DNA of 64,000 bases from assembly GCF_014534645.1 (NCBI RefSeq), contig NZ_JACVQF010000190.1, positions 1 through 64,000 on the forward strand, given 5' to 3'. The stretch is from Streptomyces griseicoloratus (GTDB taxonomy: Bacteria > Actinomycetota > Actinomycetes > Streptomycetales > Streptomycetaceae). The position numbers were made by a program, and so were the translations under genes. The notes under the pieces were generated by a model that did no database searches, was not told the DNA's origin, and saw nothing but the letters and a program-made list of their open reading frames with translations. Shown here piece by piece: positions 46,207 to 54,806 of the stretch (position 1 is its first letter; each line of letters begins with the position of its first letter).

Positions 46207-47691
46207 ATGGCGTCGTCAACGGTGACCTCCGCCCAGCCCGACCGGCCACAGCAGCCGAACCTCGCCTTCCGGCAGTTGCGCGGCCGGCGCTCGCCCGCCG
46301 AGTTCGCGGCCGCGGTCCGCCGGGCCGCCCGCGAGATCGGTGAGCAGGTCAGCTGTGATGCGCGTTACGTCGGCCGGGTCGAGGCGGGTGAGATCCGCTG
46401 CCCCAACTACGCGTACGAACGGGTGTTCCTGCACATGTTCCCCGGCCGCACGCTCACCGACCTCGGGTTCGCGCCCCGTTCGTCCGTACGCGGACGGCGG
46501 ACGCGTGCCGCCGGGGAAGGGCTCGCGGCACATCCCGGCGGGCCGCCGCCCACCGGCGGTGAGACGGAGGGGCCGGGCGAGCCGTATGACACGCACGACA
46601 GGCACGACACGCACGACACGTTCGACCCACAGGACCCGCACCACCCGTACGACACGCACCACAACCACGAGGAGAGCGACGTGCTGCGTCGCGCATTCAT
46701 GACCGGCGGCGCCACGGTGGCCGCCGTCTCGCTGGGCCCCCTGGGGCTCGCCCTCGACGCCGCGGCGGCTCAGCGCCCCGTGCGGCGCGCCGGGACGAGC
46801 GACGCGGGCGCCCTCGAGGAAGCCGTCCGCCGGATCCGGCTGCTCGACGACCGGCACGGCGCCGACGGCCTCTACCGGCGTGCGGCGGCCCCGCTGCGCG
46901 CCGCGTACGCGCTGCTGGACGCCGGTGCGACCCGGCAGGCGACGGCGGACCGGCTCTATTCGGGCGCCGGTGAACTGGCGATCTCCGTGGGCTGGCTGGC
47001 CCACGACTCCGGGCGGTTCGACGACGCCCGCTCCCACTACGCCGAGGCCCTCGCCACCGCCCGGATGACCGGGGACCCGGGCCTGGAGGCGCACGCCTTC
47101 TGCAACACCGCGTTCCTCGCCCGCGACGCCGGCCGGCCCCGCGAGGCGGTCCGGGCGGCCCAGGCCGCACAGCGTGCCGCCCGCCCCCTGGGCTCGTCGC
47201 GTCTGGCCTCCCTGCTCGCCCTGCGCGAGGCGGGCGGCTGGGCCGGGCTCGCCGACCGCGTCGGCTGCGAGCAGGCGCTGACCCGGGCGCAGACCCTTTT
47301 CGAACGGGGCCCCTCGGACGCCGACCCGGAGTGGATGAGCTTCTACGGGGAGGCCGAGCTGGAGGCGCTGGAGGCGCAGTGCTGGTCGACGCTGGGCGAC
47401 TGGCCGCGGGCGGCACGGCACGCACGGCGGGCGGCCGAACTGCAGGACCCCCACTTCACCCGGAACATCGCCCTGTACTCCGCCGAACTGGCGGACGACC
47501 TGGCCCGCGGCGGCCGCCCCGACGAGGCGGCGGCGGCGGGAATGCGGGTCCTGGACCTGCTGGACGAGGTCCAGTCGTCCCGGATCCACACGATGCTCGC
47601 GGGCACGGCCCGGGTACTGCTGCCACACCGACGGGCGTCAGGGGTATCGACGTTCCTGGAACGCCACGCATCACTCCCACGACCGACGTGA
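46207..47691 (+). CDS. HTH-TPR regulatory protein with His/Asp repeat and internal hydrophobic segment
   Basis: A 494-aa protein recalling NsdA-type Streptomyces regulators. The N-terminal part (about residues 20-95, RQLRGRRSPAEFAAAVRRAAREIGE and CDARYVGRVEAGEIRCP) looks like an XRE-type DNA-binding domain. Next comes a low-complexity run of His-Asp-Thr repeats (about 127-157), then RRAFMTGGATVAAVSLGPLGLALDAAAA, a twin-arginine-plus-hydrophobic segment, and then a helical TPR-like region to the end. ATG 46207 has GAGAGGA upstream. Whether it is membrane-associated is unclear. Confidence 0.75.
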   Translation: MASSTVTSAQPDRPQQPNLAFRQLRGRRSPAEFAAAVRRAAREIGEQVSCDARYVGRVEAGEIRCPNYAYERVFLHMFPGRTLTDLGFAPRSSVRGRRTRAAGEGLAAHPGGPPPTGGETEGPGEPYDTHDRHDTHDTFDPQDPHHPYDTHHNHEESDVLRRAFMTGGATVAAVSLGPLGLALDAAAAQRPVRRAGTSDAGALEEAVRRIRLLDDRHGADGLYRRAAAPLRAAYALLDAGATRQATADRLYSGAGELAISVGWLAHDSGRFDDARSHYAEALATARMTGDPGLEAHAFCNTAFLARDAGRPREAVRAAQAAQRAARPLGSSRLASLLALREAGGWAGLADRVGCEQALTRAQTLFERGPSDADPEWMSFYGEAELEALEAQCWSTLGDWPRAARHARRAAELQDPHFTRNIALYSAELADDLARGGRPDEAAAAGMRVLDLLDEVQSSRIHTMLAGTARVLLPHRRASGVSTFLERHASLPRPT

Positions 47692-47792
47692 CACACCTGC
47701 CGCGGCCGGCAGTCACGCCTGCGCAGCCGTCGGCAGTCGCGCCTGCGCCGCTGCGGGCAGTCGTGCCGCTGGGGCGGCACGGGTGGGCGCAG

Positions 47793-47927
47793 CGGCACCC
47801 CGCAACGCCGGGCCGCGCACCGCCCCCCGGCCCGCACGACAGTACGGCCACCCGCAACGCCGGGCGGCGTGCCCACCCCCGGCCCGCACCGACGCACGGC
47901 CACCCGCTACGCCGGGCCGCGCGCCGG
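47793..47927. repeat. 52-bp period degenerate tandem repeat
   Basis: Two full units and a partial third start at 47793, 47845 and 47897 (exact 52-bp spacing). Each begins CGGC(C)ACCCGC(A/T)ACGCCGGG and continues to CCCCCGGCCCGCAC. It occupies the gap between the HTH-TPR gene and the histidine phosphatase gene. Confidence 0.75.
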
Positions 47928-47948
47928 CCAGAGCCGCCGCCGCGGACG

Positions 47949-48545
47949 TCAGCCCGCCAGGTGCCCCAGGTCGTTCCAGCTCTCGATCGCCGGTTCCCCG
48001 TAGGCCCACCCCAGGACCGACAGCGACGTCGGGTTCAGCCGTATCCGCGCCGCGAAGTCCAGCGGCAGCCCCAGCCACCGCGCACCGATCGACCGCAGGA
48101 TGTGCCCGTGCGCGAAGACCAGCACGTCGCGGTCCGCCTCGCGCGCCCACGCCACGACCTCGTCGGCGCGCGCGGTGACGTCCGCCACGCTCTCGCCCCC
48201 GGGCACCCCGTCCCGCCAGATCAGCCAGCCGGGCCGGACGGCCTGGATCTCGGCCGGCTTCAGGCCCTCGTAGTCCCCGTAGTCCCACTCCATCAGCGTG
48301 TCCCAGGTGCCGGCACGCTCGCCGAAGCCCGCGAGTTCGCAGGTCTCCCGCGCGCGGGAGAGCGGGCTGGTGCGCACCTCGACGCCGGACAGGCCGTCCC
48401 ACGGCGCCCGGTGCAGGCGCTCGCCGAGCAGCTTGGCGCCCCGGCGGCCCTCCTCCAGGAGCGGCACGTCGGTCCTGCCGGTGTGTCTGCCGGACAGCGA
48501 CCACTCGGTCTGTCCGTGCCGGGCCAGCAGGATGCGCGGTGCCAT
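47949..48545 (-). CDS. Histidine phosphatase-family protein
   Basis: A 198-aa phosphoglycerate mutase-like phosphatase. It has the phosphohistidine motif [10 protein letters not shown] at the N-terminus, [16 protein letters not shown], the acid residue region [10 protein letters not shown], and the second catalytic His in [20 protein letters not shown]. The substrate is unknown (sugar phosphate or nucleotide-type in relatives). ATG 48545 is chosen because the motif follows immediately; the open frame extends upstream. Confidence 0.88.
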   Translation of the reverse strand: MAPRILLARHGQTEWSLSGRHTGRTDVPLLEEGRRGAKLLGERLHRAPWDGLSGVEVRTSPLSRARETCELAGFGERAGTWDTLMEWDYGDYEGLKPAEIQAVRPGWLIWRDGVPGGESVADVTARADEVVAWAREADRDVLVFAHGHILRSIGARWLGLPLDFAARIRLNPTSLSVLGWAYGEPAIESWNDLGHLAG

Positions 48546-48735
48546 GGAAGGGGCCTTTCCGGGAGGAATGTCAGGCGGAACCCCTTCATCATCGCGCACG
48601 CCGCGCAGGGGCAACCCGCGGGGCGATCCCGGCGTCTATCAGGGCCGGGGGCGCTCCAGGGAGCGCGTGAGCAAGCCGTAGAGTGACACGCCCGGCCCGA
48701 CGGGGCGCGCGAGAACGAAGGGGGAGGGCGATCGG

Positions 48736-49689
48736 ATGCCGCACACCGAGACACCGGGCACCGAGGCGGCCCCGACGACTCGGCTGCGCTGGTGGACCGA
48801 GCTGCCGCTGATCGTCCTGGTGTACGCCTGCTACTCGGCGGGCCGTCTCCTGGTGCGCGGCGACGTCTCGGACGCCGTCGACCACGGCCTGGCGATCCTG
48901 CGCATCGAGAAGGTGCTGCACCTCAACGCGGAGCACCCGCTCAACCGCCTCTTCACCCGCGAGCCCTGGCTCGGTGTGCCGGCCGACTTCTGGTACGCGT
49001 CGCTGCACTACGTGGTCACGCCCGCGATCCTGGTCTGGATCTTCCGGTCGCGCACCGTGCGCTACCGCGCCGCCCGCACCTGGCTGATGACGTCCACGTT
49101 CATCGGCCTGATCGGCTTCACCCTGCTGCCGACCTGTCCGCCCCGTCTGCTGGACGCGAGCCACGGGTTCGTCGACACGATGGCGTTCTACAGCTCGTAC
49201 GGCTGGTGGGGCGGGGAGGCGAGCGCGCCGCGCGGCCTGGGCGGGATGACCAACCAGTACGCGGCCATGCCGAGCCTGCACGTGGGCTGGGCGCTGTGGT
49301 GCGGCGTGATGCTGTGGCGATACGGCGGCACGCGCACGGCGAAGACGGCCGGCGTGATCTATCCGCTGGTGACCACGATCGTGGTGATGGGCACCGCCAA
49401 CCACTACTTCCTCGACGCGGTGGCCGGCGCGGCCGTGATGGCCGCGGGGCTGCTGCTGACGCCGTTCGTGCTGCGGAGCGCGGACCGGGCGCGGACCCGG
49501 CTCGCGGCGCGTTTCACACCGGTCGCGCAGGACTCCGGCGGCACCCGCGCCACGATTGTCAGTGGTGGATGCCAGACTTCCGCGGGTGAGCGAATTCCAC
49601 GGCAGCGCGAGCAGCGGATCGGGGCAGGAGCCGAACCGGACGCCTCACCCACGGACGCGGGGGACGGCGCTCCGGCACCGGCTCGCTGA
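48736..49689 (+). CDS. PAP2-superfamily membrane phosphatase
   Basis: A 317-aa protein with about six membrane helices and the PAP2 motifs AMPSLHVGWAL and GTANHYFLDAVAGA, of the inositol-phosphotransferase-like subgroup (CPPRLL and GFVDTMAF segments). It likely acts on a lipid phosphate at the membrane. The last 45 residues are polar and overlap the start of the nuclease gene by 134 bp in another frame, so the C-terminal tail is probably dispensable. Confidence 0.85.
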   Translation: MPHTETPGTEAAPTTRLRWWTELPLIVLVYACYSAGRLLVRGDVSDAVDHGLAILRIEKVLHLNAEHPLNRLFTREPWLGVPADFWYASLHYVVTPAILVWIFRSRTVRYRAARTWLMTSTFIGLIGFTLLPTCPPRLLDASHGFVDTMAFYSSYGWWGGEASAPRGLGGMTNQYAAMPSLHVGWALWCGVMLWRYGGTRTAKTAGVIYPLVTTIVVMGTANHYFLDAVAGAAVMAAGLLLTPFVLRSADRARTRLAARFTPVAQDSGGTRATIVSGGCQTSAGERIPRQREQRIGAGAEPDASPTDAGDGAPAPAR

Positions 49690-50839
49690 GCTGCGCGGCC
49701 CGGACGTACCGGCCAAGGCGCTGGACGCGCGGGCCCTGGCCGCCCTCGCCGCCAACCCCGGGTGCAGACGGCGCGCGATCCTCGACGGCGCCGGGGTGAA
49801 CAAGGCGTCGCTGGCGACCGCGCTGGGCTCGCCGTCGGCCTTCGGGCAGTCCCAGTTCGCGTTCATGCGGGGCAACGCGTTCGAGGCACGGGTCAAGGCG
49901 GACGGCGGCGCCGAACTGCTGCGGCTCGTGCACGAGAAGCTGGACCGGGGCGCCGAGCCGCCCGAGCGGGCGCAGGTGCCCGACCTGACCGCGACCGGCC
50001 CGGAGGGGCGCGCGGCACGGACGTCGCTGGCCCTGCGGGAGGCCACGCGGGCGCCCGGCACCTGGACCCTGCTGGACCATCCGATGCTCGCCCTGGACGT
50101 CGCCGGCTCCCCCGCGTTCCTGGAGCCGGACGCGGTCGTCGTCCATCCGGACGGCAGCTGGACGGTCGTCGAGATCAAGTCCTTCCCGATGCTGGACGGC
50201 TCGGCGGACCCGGCGAAGGTGGGTGCCGCCGCGCGCCAGGCGGCGGTGTACGTACTGGCACTGGAACAGGTGGCCGCCCGGCTGGACCCGTCACCGCGCG
50301 TGCGCCACCGGATCCTCCTGGTCTGTCCCAAGGACTTCTCCAACCTGCCCACCGGCTCCGCCGTCGACGTGCGCAAGCAGCGTGCGGTGACCGGCCGCCA
50401 GCTGGCCCGCCTCACCCGTATCCAGGAGATCGCCGACGCCCTTCCCGAGGGCGTCTGCTTCTCCCCCGACCTGCCGGCCGACGAGCTGACGGCCGCGGTA
50501 GAGGCGGTGCCGGCGACGTACGCCCCCGAGTGCCTGTCCGCGTGCGAGCTGGCGTTCCACTGCCGCGCCCGGTCCCGCGAGGCCGGCGCGGTGACCTCCC
50601 TCGGCCGTCCGGTGCGCGCCGAGCTGGGCGGGCTGACGACCGTCGAGGACGTCCTGGCGGCGGCCCGCGGCGAGGCCGGCGACCCGGCCGACCCGGCGGT
50701 GGCGGCGCTGCGCAGGGCGGCGGCGCTCCGGGCGGAGGCGCTGGCGACGGCAGCGGCGACTGCGACTACGAGTGCGACCGCGACCGCGACTGCGACTGCG
50801 ACCGCGACAACGGGCAGCGAGGTGGCCGGGTGTCGCTGA
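49556..50839 (+). CDS. RecB/Cas4-like PD-(D/E)XK nuclease with putative Fe-S cluster
   Basis: Up to 427 aa. Nuclease motifs in order: RGNAFEARV (105-113, the G-x-x-x-E type motif), EPDAVVV (Asp192), VVEIKSF (Glu206, Lys208) and QAAVY (228-232, the QxxxY motif of the RecB family). Cys70 (NPGCRRR) plus the C-terminal C326-x3-C330-x5-C336 match the one-plus-three cysteine pattern of Cas4, AddB and Dna2 [4Fe-4S] nucleases. The C-terminal tail is Ala/Thr repeats. The start is uncertain: TTG 49556, GTG 49562 or GTG 49586, all overlapping the PAP2 gene. It is the first of three overlapping genes. Confidence 0.82.
   Translation: MSVVDARLPRVSEFHGSASSGSGQEPNRTPHPRTRGTALRHRLAELRGPDVPAKALDARALAALAANPGCRRRAILDGAGVNKASLATALGSPSAFGQSQFAFMRGNAFEARVKADGGAELLRLVHEKLDRGAEPPERAQVPDLTATGPEGRAARTSLALREATRAPGTWTLLDHPMLALDVAGSPAFLEPDAVVVHPDGSWTVVEIKSFPMLDGSADPAKVGAAARQAAVYVLALEQVAARLDPSPRVRHRILLVCPKDFSNLPTGSAVDVRKQRAVTGRQLARLTRIQEIADALPEGVCFSPDLPADELTAAVEAVPATYAPECLSACELAFHCRARSREAGAVTSLGRPVRAELGGLTTVEDVLAAARGEAGDPADPAVAALRRAAALRAEALATAAATATTSATATATATATATTGSEVAGCR
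50756..50808 (+). repeat. Hexanucleotide repeat in the nuclease C-terminus
   Basis: About eight imperfect GCGAC(T/C)/TGCGAC units encode an Ala-Thr-rich tail (ATATATATAT type). The copy number is multiple-of-three safe and probably variable. Confidence 0.75.
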
Positions 50840-52425
50840 TCACCACGCTCGCCCGGCTGGAGGCCGTACGCACCGGCCGTGCCCAGCCCGCCGCCACGGT
50901 CCGGCACCGGCACCTGTCCGACCGGCCGCTGGTGTTCGTGCCCCTCACCACCGCCGGTGAGGCCGGCGCCCCGCTCGGCGCGCTGGTCGGCACCGACCGG
51001 GACGCGCCGCGGCTGCTGGTCGTCCCGCAGCCCCGCGACCGCGATCTGCGGTTCGCGTTCCTGTCCGAGCTGGCCGACGTCGTGCTGCCGCACATCGAGG
51101 CGTACGCCGACGCGGTCGAGACGGCCGAGCGCACCGAGACCGACCCGGAGACCGGCAAGCGGGTCAAGGTCGAGGTCGACCTGTGCGCGGACGCGGCCCA
51201 GCTGATCGTGCCGAGCCGCGCCGGCGTCGAGTTCGTACGGCTGCTGGGCCGGTCCATGCGGTTCCGGCGGACGGCGGAGCAGGACCCGGAGGCCCCGCAC
51301 CCGGCGCCGCCGAGGGTGCCGCTGCTCGGCCGCTGGCTGACCCACTACGGGGAGCGGGCGCGGGTTCCCGGTTCCTCCCTCCTCCTCGCCATGACCGACC
51401 TGCTGGGCCGGCACTGGGCGACGGGGCAGTCCACCCTGGAGGACCAGCACCTGGGAGCGCTGCTGGCGTGGATCGACCCGCCCGAGGGGGCGTCCGGCGC
51501 CGAGACCGCGCTGCGGGCCGAGCTGGCGCGCGACGCGGACGGCCAGCTCCTGTGCCCGCCGGCGGGTCCGGCCACCGATCCGGCGTTCGACAACAAGCTG
51601 CTGGCGCCCGCCATCGAGCGCTACGACCGCGCCCGCACGGCGCTCGCCGCCGCCGAGGACGGGCTGGAGGCCGACGAGCGGCTGGCCGCCCTCACCGCCG
51701 CCGAGCGGGAGATCCGCGCGCTGGTCGAGAGCCGGACGCGGCCCACCTGGGACGCGGTGTGGCGGGGCCTGGACCTGCTGCGGGAGCTGCCCGCCGGAGC
51801 CCATGCCGAGGAGCGGTGGACGCGCGACCGCTGGTCGTTCACCGGGCACCGCGACCGCATCCTGTCCGGCGAGCCCCCGCAGCCGCGCCGCGACGACGCG
51901 GTGACGGCGGCGAACAAACTGGCCACGCGCGAGCGCGAACAGGCCCGCCTGGATGCCCAGGAGGCCCTGGACGACCCGCTGGTGATGGCCGGGCGGCGGC
52001 TGGCCGGGGAGGCGTTCGCCGGCGAGGTCGTGGACGTGACCATGGCGTACAGCGAGGGCAAGCGGCCCAGCCCGCGGCCCCTGGTCACCGTCCGCACGGA
52101 GGACCGGCCGCACCTGGGCGACCGGGTCCGGGTGTACCGGTCGCTGGACGGCAGACCGCAGGCGGCCGAGTTCGCCGGGCAGGAGACCGAGGGCGTGTTC
52201 GTCCTGCGGATCGTCGACAAGATGGGCCGCGGCAAGGAGCCCGAGCCGGGATCCGTTCCGGAGAAGGGCGACCTGGTCTGCTTCACCCTCTTCGAGCACG
52301 AGCAGCGGGGCGGGGCCAAGCTACCCGACCCCGAGCAGACGCCGTGGACGCACGGCGGACCGCCCGGTGAGGCTGCCGCCGTGCCGGAGGCCGCCGATGC
52401 CCAGACGGAGGAGGACATCCTGTGA
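50830..52425 (+). CDS. Unrecognised 531-aa protein between nuclease and helicase
   Basis: No family recognised. The N-terminal ~180 residues mix strands and helices (RPLVFVPLTTAGEAGAPLGALVGTD, RLLVVPQPRDRDLRFAFLSELADV). The middle (about 180-400) is helical and charged. The C-terminal ~110 residues look like a small beta-barrel (GEVVDVTMAYSEGKRPSPRPLVTVRTED... GDRVRVYRSLDGR... GDLVCFTLFEHEQ). GTG 50830 overlaps the nuclease stop and has GAGGTGG upstream; its own stop overlaps the helicase start. It is probably the scaffold or DNA-binding subunit of the complex; inferred from context only. Confidence 0.8.
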   Translation: MSLITTLARLEAVRTGRAQPAATVRHRHLSDRPLVFVPLTTAGEAGAPLGALVGTDRDAPRLLVVPQPRDRDLRFAFLSELADVVLPHIEAYADAVETAERTETDPETGKRVKVEVDLCADAAQLIVPSRAGVEFVRLLGRSMRFRRTAEQDPEAPHPAPPRVPLLGRWLTHYGERARVPGSSLLLAMTDLLGRHWATGQSTLEDQHLGALLAWIDPPEGASGAETALRAELARDADGQLLCPPAGPATDPAFDNKLLAPAIERYDRARTALAAAEDGLEADERLAALTAAEREIRALVESRTRPTWDAVWRGLDLLRELPAGAHAEERWTRDRWSFTGHRDRILSGEPPQPRRDDAVTAANKLATREREQARLDAQEALDDPLVMAGRRLAGEAFAGEVVDVTMAYSEGKRPSPRPLVTVRTEDRPHLGDRVRVYRSLDGRPQAAEFAGQETEGVFVLRIVDKMGRGKEPEPGSVPEKGDLVCFTLFEHEQRGGAKLPDPEQTPWTHGGPPGEAAAVPEAADAQTEEDIL

Positions 52426-53783
52426 CCGCCGAGGCCGTGACCGCCCCGCCGGAAGGCGCCTTCGACCCCGGTGCGGAGGCCGCCCGCGCCACCGCGGCGA
52501 TCCTCCACGACACCCTGCACGGCGCCGAGCGCGGCGTCGTCGTCGACTCCCCGCCCGGCGCCGGCAAGTCCACGCTCGTGGTGCGGGCGGCGCTGGAACT
52601 GGCCGAGGCGGGCCGCCCCCTGATGGTCGTCGCGCAGACCAACGCCCAGGTCGACGACCTGGTCCTGCGTCTCGCCGAGAAGAACCCCGAGCTGCCGGTG
52701 GGCCGGCTGCACAGCAGTGACACCGACCCGTACGACAAGGCGCTGGACGACCTGCCGAACGTCCGCAAGTCCGCGAAGGCCGCCGACCTCGCCGGGCTGG
52801 CCGTCGTCCTGTCCACCGCCGCGAAGTGGGCGCACGTCAAGGTGGACGAGCCGTGGCGGCACGCGATCGTCGACGAGGCGTACCAGATGCGCTCCGACTC
52901 GCTGCTGGCCGTGGCCGGGCTGTTCGAGCGCGCGCTGTTCGTGGGCGACCCGGGTCAGCTGGACCCGTTCGCGATCGTCGGCAGCGAGCAGTGGGCGGGC
53001 CTGTCGTACGACCCCTCGGCCTCCGCCGTGACGACCCTCCTGGCCCACAACCCCGGCCTGCCGCAGCACCGTCTGCCGGTGTCGTGGCGCCTGCCGGCCT
53101 CGGCCGCGCCCCTGGTCTCGGACGCGTTCTACCCGTACACCCCGTTCCGCAGCGGCACGGACCACGGCGACCGGCGTCTGTCCTTCGCCGTCCCGTCCGA
53201 CGGTTCGGGACCGGACCGCGTACTCGACGAGGCGGCGGCATCGGGCTGGGGCCTGCTGGAGCTGCCCGCGCGGCACACCCCGCGCACGGACCCGGAGGCG
53301 GTGCGCGCGGTGGCGACGGTGGTCCGACGCCTCCTCGACCGGGGCGGCGCGGCGACGTCCGAGCGCTCCCCCGACCCGGCTCCGCTGACCGCCGCCCGCA
53401 TCGCCGTCGGCACGGCCCACCGCGACCAGGCGGCGGCGGTCCGTGCGGCGCTCGCCGACCTGGGGGTGACGGACGTGACGGTCGACACGGCCAACCGCCT
53501 CCAGGGCCGCGAGTACGACGTGACGGTCGTCCTCCACCCGCTCTCCGGCCGCCCCGACGCCACCGCCTTCCACCTGGAGACCGGCCGCCTGTGCGTCCTG
53601 GCCTCCCGGCACCGGCACGCGTGCATCGTGGTGTGCCGGGCGGGCGTGGGCGAACTGCTGGACGACTACCCGTCGACGGAACCCGTGCAGCTGGGCACGC
53701 TCGTGAAGTTCCCGGACGGCTGGGAGGCCAACCACGCGGTCCTCGCCCACCTGGCGGAACACCGGGTGCCCTGGCGCCCCTGA
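52422..53783 (+). CDS. SF1 (Dna2/Upf1-like) DNA helicase
   Basis: A compact 453-aa helicase with all core motifs. I/Walker A is SPPGAGKST (43-51), Ia is AQTNAQVDDL (71-80), II is IVDEAYQM (149-156) and III is FVGDPGQLDPF (173-183). A SWRLP element is at 221-225, V is DTANRLQGREYDV (355-367) and VI is LCVLASRHRHA (390-400). The motif II and VI variants (DEAY, SRHRH) fit SF1B-like Dna2/Upf1/RecD2 relatives more than UvrD. It has no nuclease domain of its own. It starts 4 bp inside the preceding gene (GTGA overlap). Confidence 0.88.
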   Translation: MTAEAVTAPPEGAFDPGAEAARATAAILHDTLHGAERGVVVDSPPGAGKSTLVVRAALELAEAGRPLMVVAQTNAQVDDLVLRLAEKNPELPVGRLHSSDTDPYDKALDDLPNVRKSAKAADLAGLAVVLSTAAKWAHVKVDEPWRHAIVDEAYQMRSDSLLAVAGLFERALFVGDPGQLDPFAIVGSEQWAGLSYDPSASAVTTLLAHNPGLPQHRLPVSWRLPASAAPLVSDAFYPYTPFRSGTDHGDRRLSFAVPSDGSGPDRVLDEAAASGWGLLELPARHTPRTDPEAVRAVATVVRRLLDRGGAATSERSPDPAPLTAARIAVGTAHRDQAAAVRAALADLGVTDVTVDTANRLQGREYDVTVVLHPLSGRPDATAFHLETGRLCVLASRHRHACIVVCRAGVGELLDDYPSTEPVQLGTLVKFPDGWEANHAVLAHLAEHRVPWRP

Positions 53784-54346
53784 CCTGCCCCTCCGGCACC
53801 CGCCCAACGGACGACCGGCCCGGCCCCCAACCCCCCGGACGGAGTCGGGCACGCCGCCGGAGGCGGCCAATGGTTACAGCCCCGGACGGCTGGGACGTAG
53901 CCCACGAGCGCCCAGATCGTTCATGCCGGATCGGGAATATTTCGGAGTCGGCATGGACGAGGCACGGTGTGCTCCGTAGCGTCGTCGGACAGGGCCTCAA
54001 CCGGGGCCGGACGAGAGGGGGCACCCACCCAAGGAGACTGAGAACGTCGCTCGCTTCCTTCGCGGGGAGCCGAAGCCGGTGGACCACAACCCGCGATGGC
54101 ATGAGCGCGTACAGGCTTCGTGGCATCGGGACGCTCCATCGGGCGAGTGCGGATCGTTCGCCAGCCACTGACGGACTACCAGCGGTACCAATTCAATTCA
54201 CTTTGGGGAATTCCTGGAAACATAGAAGCCGGGGAAGACACCCGCATCCTGGACGTGGTGGAGGAGGTGGGCCACTCGCGGTCACGCCGAGCAGGAGTCT
54301 TACCATCGGGGCTGGCTCAAACCCTCCACTTACCCGGGTTAGCGGC
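53784..54346. other. Non-coding region after the helicase gene
   Basis: About 560 bp with lower GC and irregular codon patterns. Open frames in several phases lack recognisable domains. It may hold degraded remnants related to the pseudogene that follows. Confidence 0.45.
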
Positions 54347-54806
54347 TCAGCCGACCAGTACGCCGGTGACCGTGGTGGCCGGGACGGTGTCATCGACGGC
54401 AGAGCGGTGTTCGGCGGCAGGTGAGGCCACCGCCGGGCTGTCCTCACGCTCCGCGTCGGTCGAGCAAGTTGCACAGAGCACCGGCGTCGCGCCCAGTTCG
54501 CACCAGCCGTACTTCCCCGCGGTTGCCCTCCCTGGCCAGCGGCTGGCCAGCACCACAGGTCGGCGCAGGCCCGGACCGGCGCCAACCCCCGCCCGTCCTC
54601 GCGCTCCACGGCCCGGTCGAACGACTGCGGAGGCTCCGGCGGTGACGGGTCCGCGTCCCACGCTCCGATCGCAGTACACCCGCAGGGCGGAGGGCCCTTT
54701 GGTGTGCCGTACGGCGTTGCCGACCAGCTCCGCCGCCAGCAGTTCCGCGACGTCCACGAGGCGGATCAGGCTAGAGGGAGTAATCCCACGGATCGTTTTC
54801 AGGCAT
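54347..54806 (-). pseudogene. Decayed HATPase-type (RsbW/SpoIIAB-like) regulator
   Basis: The minus strand begins at ATG 54806 with MPENDPWDYSL followed at once by a stop. In a shifted frame it continues LIRLVDVAELLAAELVGNAVRHTKGPSALRVYCDR, the N-box of Streptomyces ATP-binding anti-sigma-type regulators. A GRGLAPVRACADLWCW G-box is in another frame, and GKYGWCELG in yet another. So an internal deletion between DYSL and LIRLV and several frameshifts have destroyed the gene. Intact relatives are about 130-150 aa. XRE/DUF397 partners usual for this family are not seen intact. Confidence 0.7.

Noticed and set aside
53837-54424. Plus-strand open frame after the helicase as a gene
   Set aside because: No start support, mixed low-complexity residues, no recognisable motif, and overlap with the degraded antisense regulator region.
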